This document shows, in pieces, positions 44,410 to 54,116 of a DNA stretch of 64,000 nucleotides (its first letter is position 1; every line of letters begins with the position of its first letter). A program made the position numbers and the translations under genes. The stretch covers positions 1-64,000 of the forward strand of contig NZ_NFJV01000018.1 of NCBI RefSeq assembly GCF_002160055.1, in the 5' to 3' direction. The notes under the pieces were generated by a model, which did not search any database, had not been told where the DNA came from, and saw only the letters and a program-made list of their open reading frames with translations. This stretch comes from Mediterranea sp. An20. GTDB lineage: Bacteria > Bacteroidota > Bacteroidia > Bacteroidales > Bacteroidaceae.

Positions 44410-47346
44410 ATGAAAAAAGTTCTTATGCTGTTAGTGCTCTTCGCAGGTTGCCAGATGGCCTGGGCTGAGCAGACTTTCAACAAAGCCGACCTGCGGCAAA
44501 CCATGCGCCGTGTGGCCGACTGGCAAATTGCACACATCGGCGCTTCGCCACATGGCGAGCTTAACTGGGTGAACGCCACCTTCTACTTAGGACTGACCCG
44601 CTGGGCAGAAATCGCCGAGGAAGAGAACGGCGATGAGTCTTACTTCAAATGGCTCCGACGATTGGGAGCGCGTAACTACTGGCAGGTGGAGAAACGCATG
44701 TATCATGCCGACGATGTCTGCATCGCCCAAACCTACCTGGACCTCTACCGCAAATACAAACAGGAGTCTATGCTCATCCCCACCGTGGCACGTACGGAAT
44801 GGGTGATGGAACATCCCTCGTCGGGTTCGTTCAACCTGAGCTATTCCGATGCCAGCACGCTGGAGCGCTGGACGTGGTGCGATGCCCTGTTCATGGCACC
44901 GCCAGTCTATGCCCGCCTGTATGTACTCACCGGAGACAAGAAATACATCCGCTTCATGGACAGGGAATACAAAGAGACCTACAAACAACTGTTCGACACC
45001 GAAGAACACCTTTTCTACCGCGACCGACGCTACATCGGCCAGAAAGAAGCCAACGGCCAGAAAGTGTTCTGGAGCCGCGGCAACGGCTGGGTGATAGGTG
45101 GCTTAGTGGAAATTCTGCGTGTGCTGCCTGCCGATGACAAGAAATACCGCCCCTATTACGAAGCACTGTTCAAGGAAATCTGCGGCCGCATACGCGAACT
45201 GCAGCAACCGGACGGCTTCTGGCGTGCCAGCCTGCTGGACCCGGAGTCGTACCCCTCGCCTGAAACGAGCGGAACAGGCTTTTTCCTCTACGGCTTTGCC
45301 TACGGCATCAACCAAGGACTACTGCCCAAAGAAGAATTCATGCCTGCCTTGGAAAAAGGCTGGAAGGCCATGCTGACGGCCATAGAAGAAGATGGCAAGT
45401 TGGGCTTCGTACAGCCCGTGGGTGCCGACCCGAAGAAAGTATCGCGGGAAATGACCGAATCTTACGGTCCCGGCGCTTTCCTGCTGGCAGGAAGCGAATT
45501 GTATCAGATGGCAAGCAATGACCTGGTGCTGAACAATCTCTCTGCAGACCGTGTGCGCGAAATCGCTGCCATGCTGCCCGACAAGCCGCAGGGAATAGGC
45601 GTAACCTACAAAGACCGCAAGTATTGGGAGGCTGTGGCTGCCATGCCCGAAGCACAAGCACTGGTGAAAGAGGCTAGAGAAAGTATGGAAAAAGGAATGC
45701 CTCCCTTTGTCGACTCACTTTACCTGCATCTGAACAAGACGGGGGTCCGCCTACCAGGCGAAAACATGATGAACGCACGCTACCAGTACGTATTCCGCCT
45801 GTCGCTGGCAGAGTGCATCGAAAATAAAGGACGCTTCGTGCCTGCCATCCGCAAGGGAATCGCCGAACTATGTGCCCAGAAGCCTTGGTCTATCCCTGCA
45901 CATGACCGCAACCTGAACAACTACTACGGACGCGATTATTACGTGGACTTGGTGGTAGCCACTTCGGGCAACAGCCTGGCACAATGCCTGTATATCCTGG
46001 GCGACAAACTGCCTGCCGAAACGCACGCCCTGGCACAATGCGCTTTCCGCGAGAAAGTGTTCCGCCCCATATTCCGTTGCCTGGAAGAGACCAAACCTTT
46101 CTATTGGTTTACCGTCAGAAACAACTGGAATTCGGTCTGTCTGGCCGGGGTTACGGGAGCGGCACTTACCCTGCTGACTGATAAAGAAGAACGTGCCTAT
46201 TTTGTAGCCATGGCCGAAAAATACCATCACTATGGCATGGAAGGATATCCCGACGATGGCTATTGCAGTGAAGGTGTAGGCTATTACAACTATGGATTTG
46301 CCGCTTATGTCACACTACGCGAAGAGGTCTGCCGGGCCACAAACGGACAGATAGACTTCTTCTGCCTACCCAAGTTCGTACGCCTGGCACAATACGGCAA
46401 GAACATCCAGATTCAAAACAATATCTGCCCGGCTTATTCCGACTGCCGTATCGGACTCGCACCCGCGGACTTCATCACGGACTACTGCGCCCGTGCCCTG
46501 GGACAGGAAACATCGCCTGCCCGCTATCGCTTCCCCTCCATGACGGACAACCTCTCGCTGCACCTCATCTATCTGTTTCCCAACCCTGCCTGGCCGGTGA
46601 ACATGACTTCGGAAATGAAGAAAGCCTTGCAGGAAACCGCCGCCCCGCTGCATTCCCGCTGGCCGTTGGCGAACATCTTCATCTCACGACCTGCACCCGA
46701 CTCGGAGTGCCGGATGGGGGTGTCATTCAAGGCTGGACACAACGGAGAGAGCCACAACCACAATGACGTGGGGTCGTATACCGTGGCCGTGGGAGAGGAA
46801 ACGCTGGCCGGTGACATGGGAGGTCCGTTCTCTTACCCCGGAGACTACTTCGACAACGGCTCCTACAAGTATCCCATCAAGAACTCTTTCGGACACCCAC
46901 TTCCTGTGGTAGACGGAAACCTACAGCAGACCGGGAAATCGGCTCAGGGCAAAATTCTGCATACGGCCATGAGCCAGACAGTAGACTCCTGCCTGCTGGA
47001 CCTGACGGCTGCTTATGCCCAGACGACTTCCCTCCGCCAGCTGACCCGCCAGTTTGTCTACGACCGCACAGGCAAAGGCAGTTTCAGCATTGAAGACCGC
47101 TATTCGGCAGAAGCTCCCATTGCTTTTGAAACAGCCATCACTACCCGCGCCTCCTGGAAGACCGTCGGCAAGGACATGCTGGAACTGACCTCAGGCAAAG
47201 AAACCGTCCGCATCCGCATCGAGGCATCTGCTCCCGTCAGCTTTACCTCGGAAACCATCGAAGTGAACTGCCCGCCCTACACCCGCATCGGCATAGTCAT
47301 GAAAGACAAGGCACGCAACGGATATATCCGCATGGTCATGATGTAG
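44410..47346 (+). CDS. GH105-heparinase II/III fusion enzyme
   Basis: A 978-residue exported protein with a signal peptide at 1-19. The first half is a GH105 unsaturated glycuronyl hydrolase with Asp101/Asp102 in YHADD and Asp158 in WCDALFMAPP as likely catalytic residues. The region from about 400 is an alpha/alpha-toroid followed by a heparinase II/III-type beta domain with HNGESHNHNDVG at 777-788. A lyase makes an unsaturated end and GH105 removes it, so the chain may carry two successive steps. Catalysis by the lyase half is not proven: its Tyr/His residues cannot be placed without alignment. It sits alone between a terminator and a convergent HTCS gene. Confidence 0.88.
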   Translation: MKKVLMLLVLFAGCQMAWAEQTFNKADLRQTMRRVADWQIAHIGASPHGELNWVNATFYLGLTRWAEIAEEENGDESYFKWLRRLGARNYWQVEKRMYHADDVCIAQTYLDLYRKYKQESMLIPTVARTEWVMEHPSSGSFNLSYSDASTLERWTWCDALFMAPPVYARLYVLTGDKKYIRFMDREYKETYKQLFDTEEHLFYRDRRYIGQKEANGQKVFWSRGNGWVIGGLVEILRVLPADDKKYRPYYEALFKEICGRIRELQQPDGFWRASLLDPESYPSPETSGTGFFLYGFAYGINQGLLPKEEFMPALEKGWKAMLTAIEEDGKLGFVQPVGADPKKVSREMTESYGPGAFLLAGSELYQMASNDLVLNNLSADRVREIAAMLPDKPQGIGVTYKDRKYWEAVAAMPEAQALVKEARESMEKGMPPFVDSLYLHLNKTGVRLPGENMMNARYQYVFRLSLAECIENKGRFVPAIRKGIAELCAQKPWSIPAHDRNLNNYYGRDYYVDLVVATSGNSLAQCLYILGDKLPAETHALAQCAFREKVFRPIFRCLEETKPFYWFTVRNNWNSVCLAGVTGAALTLLTDKEERAYFVAMAEKYHHYGMEGYPDDGYCSEGVGYYNYGFAAYVTLREEVCRATNGQIDFFCLPKFVRLAQYGKNIQIQNNICPAYSDCRIGLAPADFITDYCARALGQETSPARYRFPSMTDNLSLHLIYLFPNPAWPVNMTSEMKKALQETAAPLHSRWPLANIFISRPAPDSECRMGVSFKAGHNGESHNHNDVGSYTVAVGEETLAGDMGGPFSYPGDYFDNGSYKYPIKNSFGHPLPVVDGNLQQTGKSAQGKILHTAMSQTVDSCLLDLTAAYAQTTSLRQLTRQFVYDRTGKGSFSIEDRYSAEAPIAFETAITTRASWKTVGKDMLELTSGKETVRIRIEASAPVSFTSETIEVNCPPYTRIGIVMKDKARNGYIRMVMM

Positions 47347-47351
47347 AACAA

Positions 47352-47406
47352 GTTGCGGGCTACAGCCGCAGGTTCGTCATACCCCCCCCCGGCCGTAGCC
47401 CGCAAC
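47352..47406. terminator. Bidirectional hairpin between GH105-Hep and the HTCS gene, with a C9 tract in the loop
   Basis: GTTGCGGGCTAC (47352-47363) and GTAGCCCGCAAC (47395-47406) form a perfect 12-bp stem. The loop contains nine consecutive C (47382-47390). It separates two convergent genes, 6 bp after the stop of one and 32 bp after the stop of the other. Confidence 0.65.
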
Positions 47407-47437
47407 CCAAGCGGATATTGAACACTAACCATCCCCC

Positions 47438-50400
47438 TCACTCCTCATCGGAAGCGATATTCTGCCCCAGTTCTTTCCGATAAGCCAACGGCGACTTGCC
47501 ATACTTTTCCTTGAAACATTGCCTGAAATAGGGCACCGAGCTGAAACCGCAACGTCCTACGACCTCCGATACGGACAAAGAAGGATTACTCCGAAACATG
47601 GCCTCTGCCGCCTGCAGACGGACGTTGGTAATGAAAGCATTCGGCGTCATCTCCATCAGAATCTTGAACTTGGAGAAAAGCGTGGAACGCCCTATCCCGA
47701 TTTCACGGCACAACATCGGAATATCGAAATCCTGGTCTGCCAGATGCTGCTTGACCACCGTTTCCACCTGTTGCAAGAAATTACGGTCATACAGACTGAT
47801 GCCGGAAAAATCGACCTCTGCCATAGGTTTCTGTCCAATCTGTTGCCTCAACAGCATCCGGCTGCGCAACAGGTTGTCGGCACGTGCCAGAAGGACACGG
47901 GCGTTGAAAGGCTTGGTGATATAGTCATCTGCTCCCAGGCTCAACCCCTCGATGTTCTTCTCGGGCGTATTCAACGCCGTCAGCAGAATAACCGGAATGT
48001 GGCACAAGTCCGGGTCTTTCTTAACCTGCGCACAAAACTCCGTACCATTCATGACCGGCATCATGACATCGCTCACAACCAGGTCGGGCAATTTCGTGCG
48101 CACCACCTCCAGAGCCTCCTGACCATTGGAAGCCAGCCTGATGTGGTAGTGAGGCTGGAAAATCCGTTTCAATACCGCCCTCATCTCCTGATTGTCTTCT
48201 ACCAAGAGGACTGTATACCGTCGCTCCGTTTTTGCAACATCCTCTTCACCTTCCTCCGTCTCAAGACATGCCTCATACAACGGATGGTTTTCGACGGTCT
48301 TTTCTGCCTCTCCACTGTCATTCCACTCAATGTGTTCGTCACCTTCATAAGCTTCTCTCGCCAATGGCAGAAAGACATTGAAGATACTCCCTGCACCCAG
48401 TTTGCTTTCCACATAGATACGGCCGTGATGCAGTTCTACCAGGCGCTTGGTCAAAGCCAGTCCAATGCCGGTGCCTGCCATCTGTTCTGTGACGTCCTGC
48501 CGTTTACCCTGATAGAAACGGTCGAAGATATGGGGTACGTCTTCCGGAGCGATGCCGATGCCCGTATCGCTGACAGTTATCTTCACACCATCATCCCACG
48601 GCGCAACTTTCACACAGATTTCCCTGCCGTTCGGCGTATATTTGAAAGCGTTAGACAAAAGATTGGTGAGGACTTTGCGCAACTGTTGCCTGTCAAACCA
48701 GCCGACTAAGCTCCCTGACGTACCACTGAAGGTATAGTTGATGCTCCGGTGCTGGGCAAAATAGCTGAATGAAGTGTAAATGTCGTAAGCAAAACGCACA
48801 ATATCCAACTCGCTCAACACCAGTTTGCCTTTGTTTTGCGAGAACTTGCGGAAATCCAGCAAATCCGTCACCAGCTGAGTCATGATCTGGGAGTGCTGTT
48901 TGATGCGCTGCAACTTGTGATAGAGGGCATCGGGCAGCCGCTCCTCCAACAGCGAATCCACATAACTCACAATAAGCGTAAGCGGTGTGCGCAACTCATG
49001 GCTGACATTCGTGAAGAACACAAGCTTCTCGCGGTTCATTTCATCGGTGTACCTCGCTTGCATACGCTCCTTTTCCAATGAAAACTCCAGTGCCTGCTGC
49101 TTCCGTTTCTCCGTTTCCAGCGACAAAGCCCAGGCATGTTTCTGCTGCCGGTTCCATATCCAGTAGGCTACGACCGAACCCGTCACCAGCAAATAAAGCA
49201 AAATGGCCCACCACGTAGCATAAAACGGTGCCGCGATATGAATGCTCATCTTCTGCACTGCCTCCGGATTGCCGACCGGACGGATAAAGAGGTCGTAATC
49301 GCCGGCACGAAGCCTGGTATAACGAATCCTCTGTTCGGTCACCGGCGTCCACTCTTTGTCAAAGCCCTCCAACTTATATTCGCACACCACATCCGTATGC
49401 TGGTACATAGAGCCTTTCAACTGGAAATAAATGGTCAGATTATTCTGGTGGGCCTGCAAGTGAAGTTCCTGTGTAAACGGCAATGCCTGCTGCAAGATGC
49501 CGCTTTTGTCGCCAGGCTCTACCAGCAGATTGTTCACCCACAACGACGAGAAGTAGGGCGTAAGCTGGCGGCTCAGTTCAAACTCTTCCAGCGAAAAGAA
49601 AGTGACTCCCTTGGTATCGCCCACATAGACCTGGTGGCCGTCGGAGAACAGTCCGCATCCGTCGATGACAGAAGCTCCCGTAGCATAAGTCCCCAGTGTC
49701 AGCGTACTGACTTGCTTCTCCGGAAACGAAAGCAGGGAGATGCCTTTGTCACTCAAGACCAACAAACGGGTACTATCTATCGGCTCCACTGCATAACAAT
49801 AACTGCTGGGAAGGTCTTCGTATATCTCGGAAAGGCAATGCAACTGCTCCGTCTTTTTGTCGAACCGATATAGTCCGGAGCCCAGCATGCATACATACAA
49901 GCTACCCTGATAAGCCAGCACCTGGCTTAAAGAACCATGTCCACCATTTGAATCCATCCAAACTGTTTTCCTGTGCGAAACATCATCCAGAGGGAAAAAC
50001 GTGAACGAATGGGAACCCATCATATACAGTGTGCCGTCTTGGTCAATATCGAACCATTCGCAATACCGGTTCTCGTTGATCCGCTCAAAATGGTTGCGGT
50101 CCGGGTCCAAACGGAAAATGCCTTCCCGCGAAGAGATATACAGGTCTCCCCGCCAAAGTTTCAGATGATGAATCACCGCCCCCGGACTGTCTCCCGAATT
50201 CTGCGAAGGCTGATGTTGCAGGTAATTATAAAACCGATGCGTCCGCCGGTCATAGCGCGAAAGCCCCCCTAAATAGGTCCCGATAAAAAGGCAATCGCGC
50301 GACTCATCATATACTATGTCTTTGATGTTATTATGCAAGAGGCTCTGACTGCCATTGCCTGCCGTGAATTGTTCCAGCAGATTCCAGTTTTTGTCCAGAC

Positions 50401-51544
50401 ATGAAATGCCGCCACCGTCGGTGCTCAGCCACAGATTGCCGTCTCTGTCTTTGACCATATTTCCTATCAGCGAATAATAAAGCGGTCCGCCTGTATAGTT
50501 CTGGTAGTCATAATGCACGATACCGTTGCGACGGGGGTCGAAATAATTCACGCCTCCATAATAACTGCCTATCCAGATAACCCCATTGTTGTCTTTGAAC
50601 AAAGAAAAAATAGACGGATGATTCAACCCGCCCACATACATAGGGACATCGATGCGCGCATATTTCTTGTCGCTGATCCGGTACGTCTGCAAGCCCGAAA
50701 ATGTACCGAACCAGATATTCCCGTCGTTGTCCTCAACAAATTCACGTATCTGCGAATCAATGGTCCCCTGCGTGCCGTCGGCAGAATAAGGCACACGGGA
50801 GATTTCCGCATCCTTCAGCCGGTACAGTCCGTCCATGCGTGTACCAATCCACATCTCTTCGCTCCGGCTCTCGAACAGGCTATAAATCTCAAGGCCCTTC
50901 AAGTAAAGCTTGGAATCCTCTCCCTCATAGCTGCACATGAAAAGTCCTTGCCGAGAGCCGACGAAGAGATAGTCTTTCGTAATCCGCAGGGCTGTCGGCT
51001 TAGAAACAGGCGACTTCCGCATATATCGGCGTCTGTCAGTCTGCATGTCCCAACGGAAAATGGAATCATTCTGCACAAACCAGACATTGCCCCCGTCTTC
51101 GACGACAGTCCACGTTGTTCCACCGAAAGTCAGCTGACGGAAGAAATCTCCCTTCACGTCATATCCATACAGGTTCTCTTCGGACAAGATATACATATTC
51201 TTGTCATTCCCCCGGCATACATAGCTAATATCGTTGCCTAACCAGACACGGTCCCGGCTTCCACGCACCCAACCTTTATAGAAGATGATTTCACGTCCAT
51301 CGTAGACATTGATGCCCTCGCGTGTCCCAAACCACATCCGCCCCAACTCATCCTGCGAAATAGTCATAACGGAAGGCTGTGACAGGAAGTTAGCCGATTC
51401 CAACTTGTGAAAATATACCGCTTTAGCATCGGTCAAGACAAAGAAAAGACCTATCCACAGAAGAAAGCATACTTGCCCTGCCTGTTTGCAGAACCAATCA
51501 GAACAATTACAGATTATGTTTATCAAAAGGCTCCTGTTTTCCAT
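47438..51544 (-). CDS. Hybrid two-component system regulator (HTCS)
   Basis: A 1368-residue one-polypeptide sensor and regulator. An N-terminal hydrophobic export segment (about 18-42) is followed by a periplasmic two-bladed propeller sensor to about residue 690 (repeats of MWFGTREGINVYDG and NIWFGTFSGLQTY type) and a Y_Y_Y domain near 700-765. A membrane helix lies at about 772-795. The kinase phosphoacceptor is His849 in NVSHELRTPLT, then an ATPase domain (NLLSNAFKY, DTGIGI, GTGIGLALTKRL). The receiver Asp is Asp1159 in VSDVMMP, and an AraC-type DNA-binding end follows from about 1265. It binds an oligosaccharide in the periplasm and activates its PUL. Its likely sites are the 22-bp direct repeats at four nearby promoters. 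An upstream in-frame start (51607) was rejected. Confidence 0.95.
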   Translation of the reverse strand: MENRSLLINIICNCSDWFCKQAGQVCFLLWIGLFFVLTDAKAVYFHKLESANFLSQPSVMTISQDELGRMWFGTREGINVYDGREIIFYKGWVRGSRDRVWLGNDISYVCRGNDKNMYILSEENLYGYDVKGDFFRQLTFGGTTWTVVEDGGNVWFVQNDSIFRWDMQTDRRRYMRKSPVSKPTALRITKDYLFVGSRQGLFMCSYEGEDSKLYLKGLEIYSLFESRSEEMWIGTRMDGLYRLKDAEISRVPYSADGTQGTIDSQIREFVEDNDGNIWFGTFSGLQTYRISDKKYARIDVPMYVGGLNHPSIFSLFKDNNGVIWIGSYYGGVNYFDPRRNGIVHYDYQNYTGGPLYYSLIGNMVKDRDGNLWLSTDGGGISCLDKNWNLLEQFTAGNGSQSLLHNNIKDIVYDESRDCLFIGTYLGGLSRYDRRTHRFYNYLQHQPSQNSGDSPGAVIHHLKLWRGDLYISSREGIFRLDPDRNHFERINENRYCEWFDIDQDGTLYMMGSHSFTFFPLDDVSHRKTVWMDSNGGHGSLSQVLAYQGSLYVCMLGSGLYRFDKKTEQLHCLSEIYEDLPSSYCYAVEPIDSTRLLVLSDKGISLLSFPEKQVSTLTLGTYATGASVIDGCGLFSDGHQVYVGDTKGVTFFSLEEFELSRQLTPYFSSLWVNNLLVEPGDKSGILQQALPFTQELHLQAHQNNLTIYFQLKGSMYQHTDVVCEYKLEGFDKEWTPVTEQRIRYTRLRAGDYDLFIRPVGNPEAVQKMSIHIAAPFYATWWAILLYLLVTGSVVAYWIWNRQQKHAWALSLETEKRKQQALEFSLEKERMQARYTDEMNREKLVFFTNVSHELRTPLTLIVSYVDSLLEERLPDALYHKLQRIKQHSQIMTQLVTDLLDFRKFSQNKGKLVLSELDIVRFAYDIYTSFSYFAQHRSINYTFSGTSGSLVGWFDRQQLRKVLTNLLSNAFKYTPNGREICVKVAPWDDGVKITVSDTGIGIAPEDVPHIFDRFYQGKRQDVTEQMAGTGIGLALTKRLVELHHGRIYVESKLGAGSIFNVFLPLAREAYEGDEHIEWNDSGEAEKTVENHPLYEACLETEEGEEDVAKTERRYTVLLVEDNQEMRAVLKRIFQPHYHIRLASNGQEALEVVRTKLPDLVVSDVMMPVMNGTEFCAQVKKDPDLCHIPVILLTALNTPEKNIEGLSLGADDYITKPFNARVLLARADNLLRSRMLLRQQIGQKPMAEVDFSGISLYDRNFLQQVETVVKQHLADQDFDIPMLCREIGIGRSTLFSKFKILMEMTPNAFITNVRLQAAEAMFRSNPSLSVSEVVGRCGFSSVPYFRQCFKEKYGKSPLAYRKELGQNIASDEE

Positions 51545-51570
51545 GCACAAATACTTTGCCCACAAAATAA

Positions 51571-51578
51571 CAAAAATA
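51571..51578 (-). promoter_or_regulatory. Putative -7 box of the HTCS gene
   Basis: The minus strand reads TATTTTTG, a full TAnnTTTG match 26 bp before the chosen ATG. No TTTG is found at the usual -33 distance. Confidence 0.4.
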
Positions 51579-51687
51579 TTTTCACATATCAAACGAAAGC
51601 TGCTCAAACTTTCTGCCTGCCACTCTCCGACCGGCTTTTAAGACTGTTCCGGCAAGCTCCGGAAGAAGCTTCCAAGCTATCAAGAGT

Positions 51688-51773
51688 CTATTGGCAAGGT
51701 ATAAGACGCAACCTTCCACGCCATAAGGAGCAGACTCTTTATAGCGTGGAAGTAAACCGCTGAATGCCAATAG
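51688..51773 (-). terminator. Nested hairpin after the GH92 gene pair
   Basis: An outer stem CTATTGGCA (51688-51696) with TGCCAATAG (51765-51773) encloses an inner stem CTTCCACGC (51713-51721) with GCGTGGAAG (51744-51752). It lies 40-126 bp after the stop codon of the second GH92 gene and before the HTCS promoter. Confidence 0.55.
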
Positions 51774-51813
51774 TATAAAAATCAAGCGCCGGCAACTCAC
51801 CAAGGGAAGGCAA

Positions 51814-54111
51814 TCAGTCGGCAAGCATCTTGCCTGCCTTCTGTTCGCGGCTAAAGGAATACGGCCGGTCAGTAGCCTTTGTACCACGCGACTTATTGGG
51901 CCGGCTACTCATGCCGAAGGTCAGCGTTCCTCCAGTCTGCAGGTCTCCATGTTTCAGAAAATTCTTCGTATAAATTTGCCCATTGCGCATCAGTTCATCC
52001 ACATACGGCCGGTCTGCCCCATTTCCGGGTGCTTCTATCGTAAGCGTTTGCCCGTTCTCTATATGGAGCACAGCCTTTTCAAACAGCGGACTGCCCAACA
52101 CGTATTCATCCGTCCCCGGACAAACCGGATAGAATCCCAGCGCCGAAAAGACATACCAGGCAGACGTCTGCCCATTGTCTTCATCGCCGCAATAGCCGTC
52201 GGGAGCAGGACTGTACATACGGTCCATGACCTGACGCAACCAATACTGCGCCTTCCAGGGTTGACCGGCATAATTATAAAGATAAATCATGTGTTGCACC
52301 GGCTGGTTGCCGTGGGCATAATTCCCCATATTCATAACAGTCATTTCGCGTATCTCATGAATGACCTGGCCATAATAACTGTCATCAAACAGAGGAGGCA
52401 CCGTGAAGACCGAATCCAGCATCTGCACAAACGCCTCATCGCCGCCCATCAAGTCTATCAGCCCTTGCGGGTCGTGGAACACCGACCAGGTGTAGTGCCA
52501 GCTGTTTCCCTCGGTAAAGGCATCGCCCCACTTCAACGGCGAGAAAGGAGACTGGAACGTTCCATCGGCATTGCGTCCGCGCATCAGGCGGCTTTCCCGG
52601 TCGAACACATTCCGATAATTCAACGCCCGCCTGGCAAACAAATCCTGCTCCGCCTTAGGACGATTCAACGCCTTTGCCAACTGATAAATGCACCAGTCAT
52701 CGTAGGCATACTCCAAAGTACGGGCCACATTCTCGTTGATTTTCACATCGTAGGGTATATATCCCAGGCGGTTGTAGTATTCATATCCTGCACGGCCGGT
52801 AGATGACACTTCGGGATGCACAGCCTCCGTGCCATGCAACAAGCCTTCGTACAGCGTCTCTACGTCCTCTACCCGCACGCCTTTCAGCCAGGCATCGACC
52901 AGAACGGAAGCGGAGTTATTGCCCACCATACAGCCCCGATGACCCGGACTGGCCCATTCCGGGAAAAAACCGCTCTCTTTATAAGCATTTATCAGCCCCT
53001 CCTGAATCTGTCTGTTCACCGAAGGATACATCAAATTAAGCAAAGGGAAAAGGCAGCGGAAAGTATCCCAAAAGCCCGTATCGGTGTACATATATCCCGG
53101 CAGCACCTGCCCATTGTAAGGACTGTAGTGGACAGGCTGTCCGGTCTCGTCCCACTCATAGAACGCACGGGGAAAAAGAAGGGAACGATAGAGACAGGAA
53201 TAGAACGTGCGATACTGGTCAAGCGTACCTCCTTCTACCTCTATCCGCCCCAGCACCCGGTTCCAGGCATCGCGGCCTTTCTCTACCAATGTTTCAAAAG
53301 AATCATCGCCCAATTCCAGCAGATTACGTTCGGCCTGCTCCAGACTGATGAACGAAGAGGCTACCCGTGCCTGTATCTTCTCACCCTTACGGGTCCGGAA
53401 GCCGATGATGGCACCTGCATGACCGGCCTGCCGCTCCAGTATGTCTTCGGCAAGCACCGTATCTGCCACCGATGCCTGGTAGGTAAAAGGCTTGTCGAAT
53501 TCTACCACAAAATAATTCCTGAAATTAGAAGGCACTCCTCCGCTGTTGCGTGTGCTGTACCCCACAATACGGTTGCGCTCCGGCTCAATTCTTACATACG
53601 AACCGCCATCGAATGCATCAATCACTACGTAGGAATGCTCACTCTCCGGGAAAGTGAAACGGAACAGTACGGCACGTTCCGTGGGAGTAAACTCCGTCAC
53701 CACATCATATTCGGAAAGATATACCCTGTAATAATGAGGCATGGCTACTTCGCCCTTGTGGGAAAACCAACTGGCCCGCTTTGTCTCATCAAACTCCGGC
53801 GAGCCCACTACCGGCATCAACGAAAACTGGCCGTAATCATTTATCCACGGACTGGGCTGGTGCGTCTGCTTGAAACCGCGTATCTTGTGAGCCGTGTAGA
53901 CATATTGCCATCCATCGCCCATCGGTCCCGTCTGCGGCGTCCAGAAATTCATGCCCCAGGGACGGGCGATTGCCGGATAGGTATTCCCGGCCGACAGTTC
54001 GAAACTGGAAAGTGTTCCCATCAGCGGATTGACATACTGCGTCAGGTCGCGGGCAGGCAACACAAGCGTCCCCACGAGCAGGCATATCACTGCAAATAAT
54101 CTTTTTCTCAT
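51814..54111 (-). CDS. GH92 alpha-mannosidase, second of the pair
   Basis: A 765-residue exported calcium-dependent exo-alpha-mannosidase with a signal peptide at about 1-20. The mature protein starts with the GH92 opening YVNPLMGT. The likely catalytic acid is the Glu in TEGNSWHYTW, and GDEDNGQTSAWYVFSALGFYP holds the catalytic-base region. In place of the GNEP motif of its neighbour it has HGNQPVQHM, a difference that may alter linkage preference. It lies 5 bp after the first GH92 gene, so the two are cotranscribed. The C-terminus is extended by a basic tail. Confidence 0.92.
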   Translation of the reverse strand: MRKRLFAVICLLVGTLVLPARDLTQYVNPLMGTLSSFELSAGNTYPAIARPWGMNFWTPQTGPMGDGWQYVYTAHKIRGFKQTHQPSPWINDYGQFSLMPVVGSPEFDETKRASWFSHKGEVAMPHYYRVYLSEYDVVTEFTPTERAVLFRFTFPESEHSYVVIDAFDGGSYVRIEPERNRIVGYSTRNSGGVPSNFRNYFVVEFDKPFTYQASVADTVLAEDILERQAGHAGAIIGFRTRKGEKIQARVASSFISLEQAERNLLELGDDSFETLVEKGRDAWNRVLGRIEVEGGTLDQYRTFYSCLYRSLLFPRAFYEWDETGQPVHYSPYNGQVLPGYMYTDTGFWDTFRCLFPLLNLMYPSVNRQIQEGLINAYKESGFFPEWASPGHRGCMVGNNSASVLVDAWLKGVRVEDVETLYEGLLHGTEAVHPEVSSTGRAGYEYYNRLGYIPYDVKINENVARTLEYAYDDWCIYQLAKALNRPKAEQDLFARRALNYRNVFDRESRLMRGRNADGTFQSPFSPLKWGDAFTEGNSWHYTWSVFHDPQGLIDLMGGDEAFVQMLDSVFTVPPLFDDSYYGQVIHEIREMTVMNMGNYAHGNQPVQHMIYLYNYAGQPWKAQYWLRQVMDRMYSPAPDGYCGDEDNGQTSAWYVFSALGFYPVCPGTDEYVLGSPLFEKAVLHIENGQTLTIEAPGNGADRPYVDELMRNGQIYTKNFLKHGDLQTGGTLTFGMSSRPNKSRGTKATDRPYSFSREQKAGKMLAD

Positions 54112-54116
54112 ACAGC

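Noticed and set aside
52816..54099. 427-codon plus-strand open frame
   Set aside because: Antisense to a clear GH92 gene.
51814..54111. GNQP thought to be a loss of the GH92 catalytic acid
   Set aside because: The acid Glu belongs to the separate motif TEGNSWHYTW, which is intact, so inactivation or mannose-phosphate specificity is not supported.
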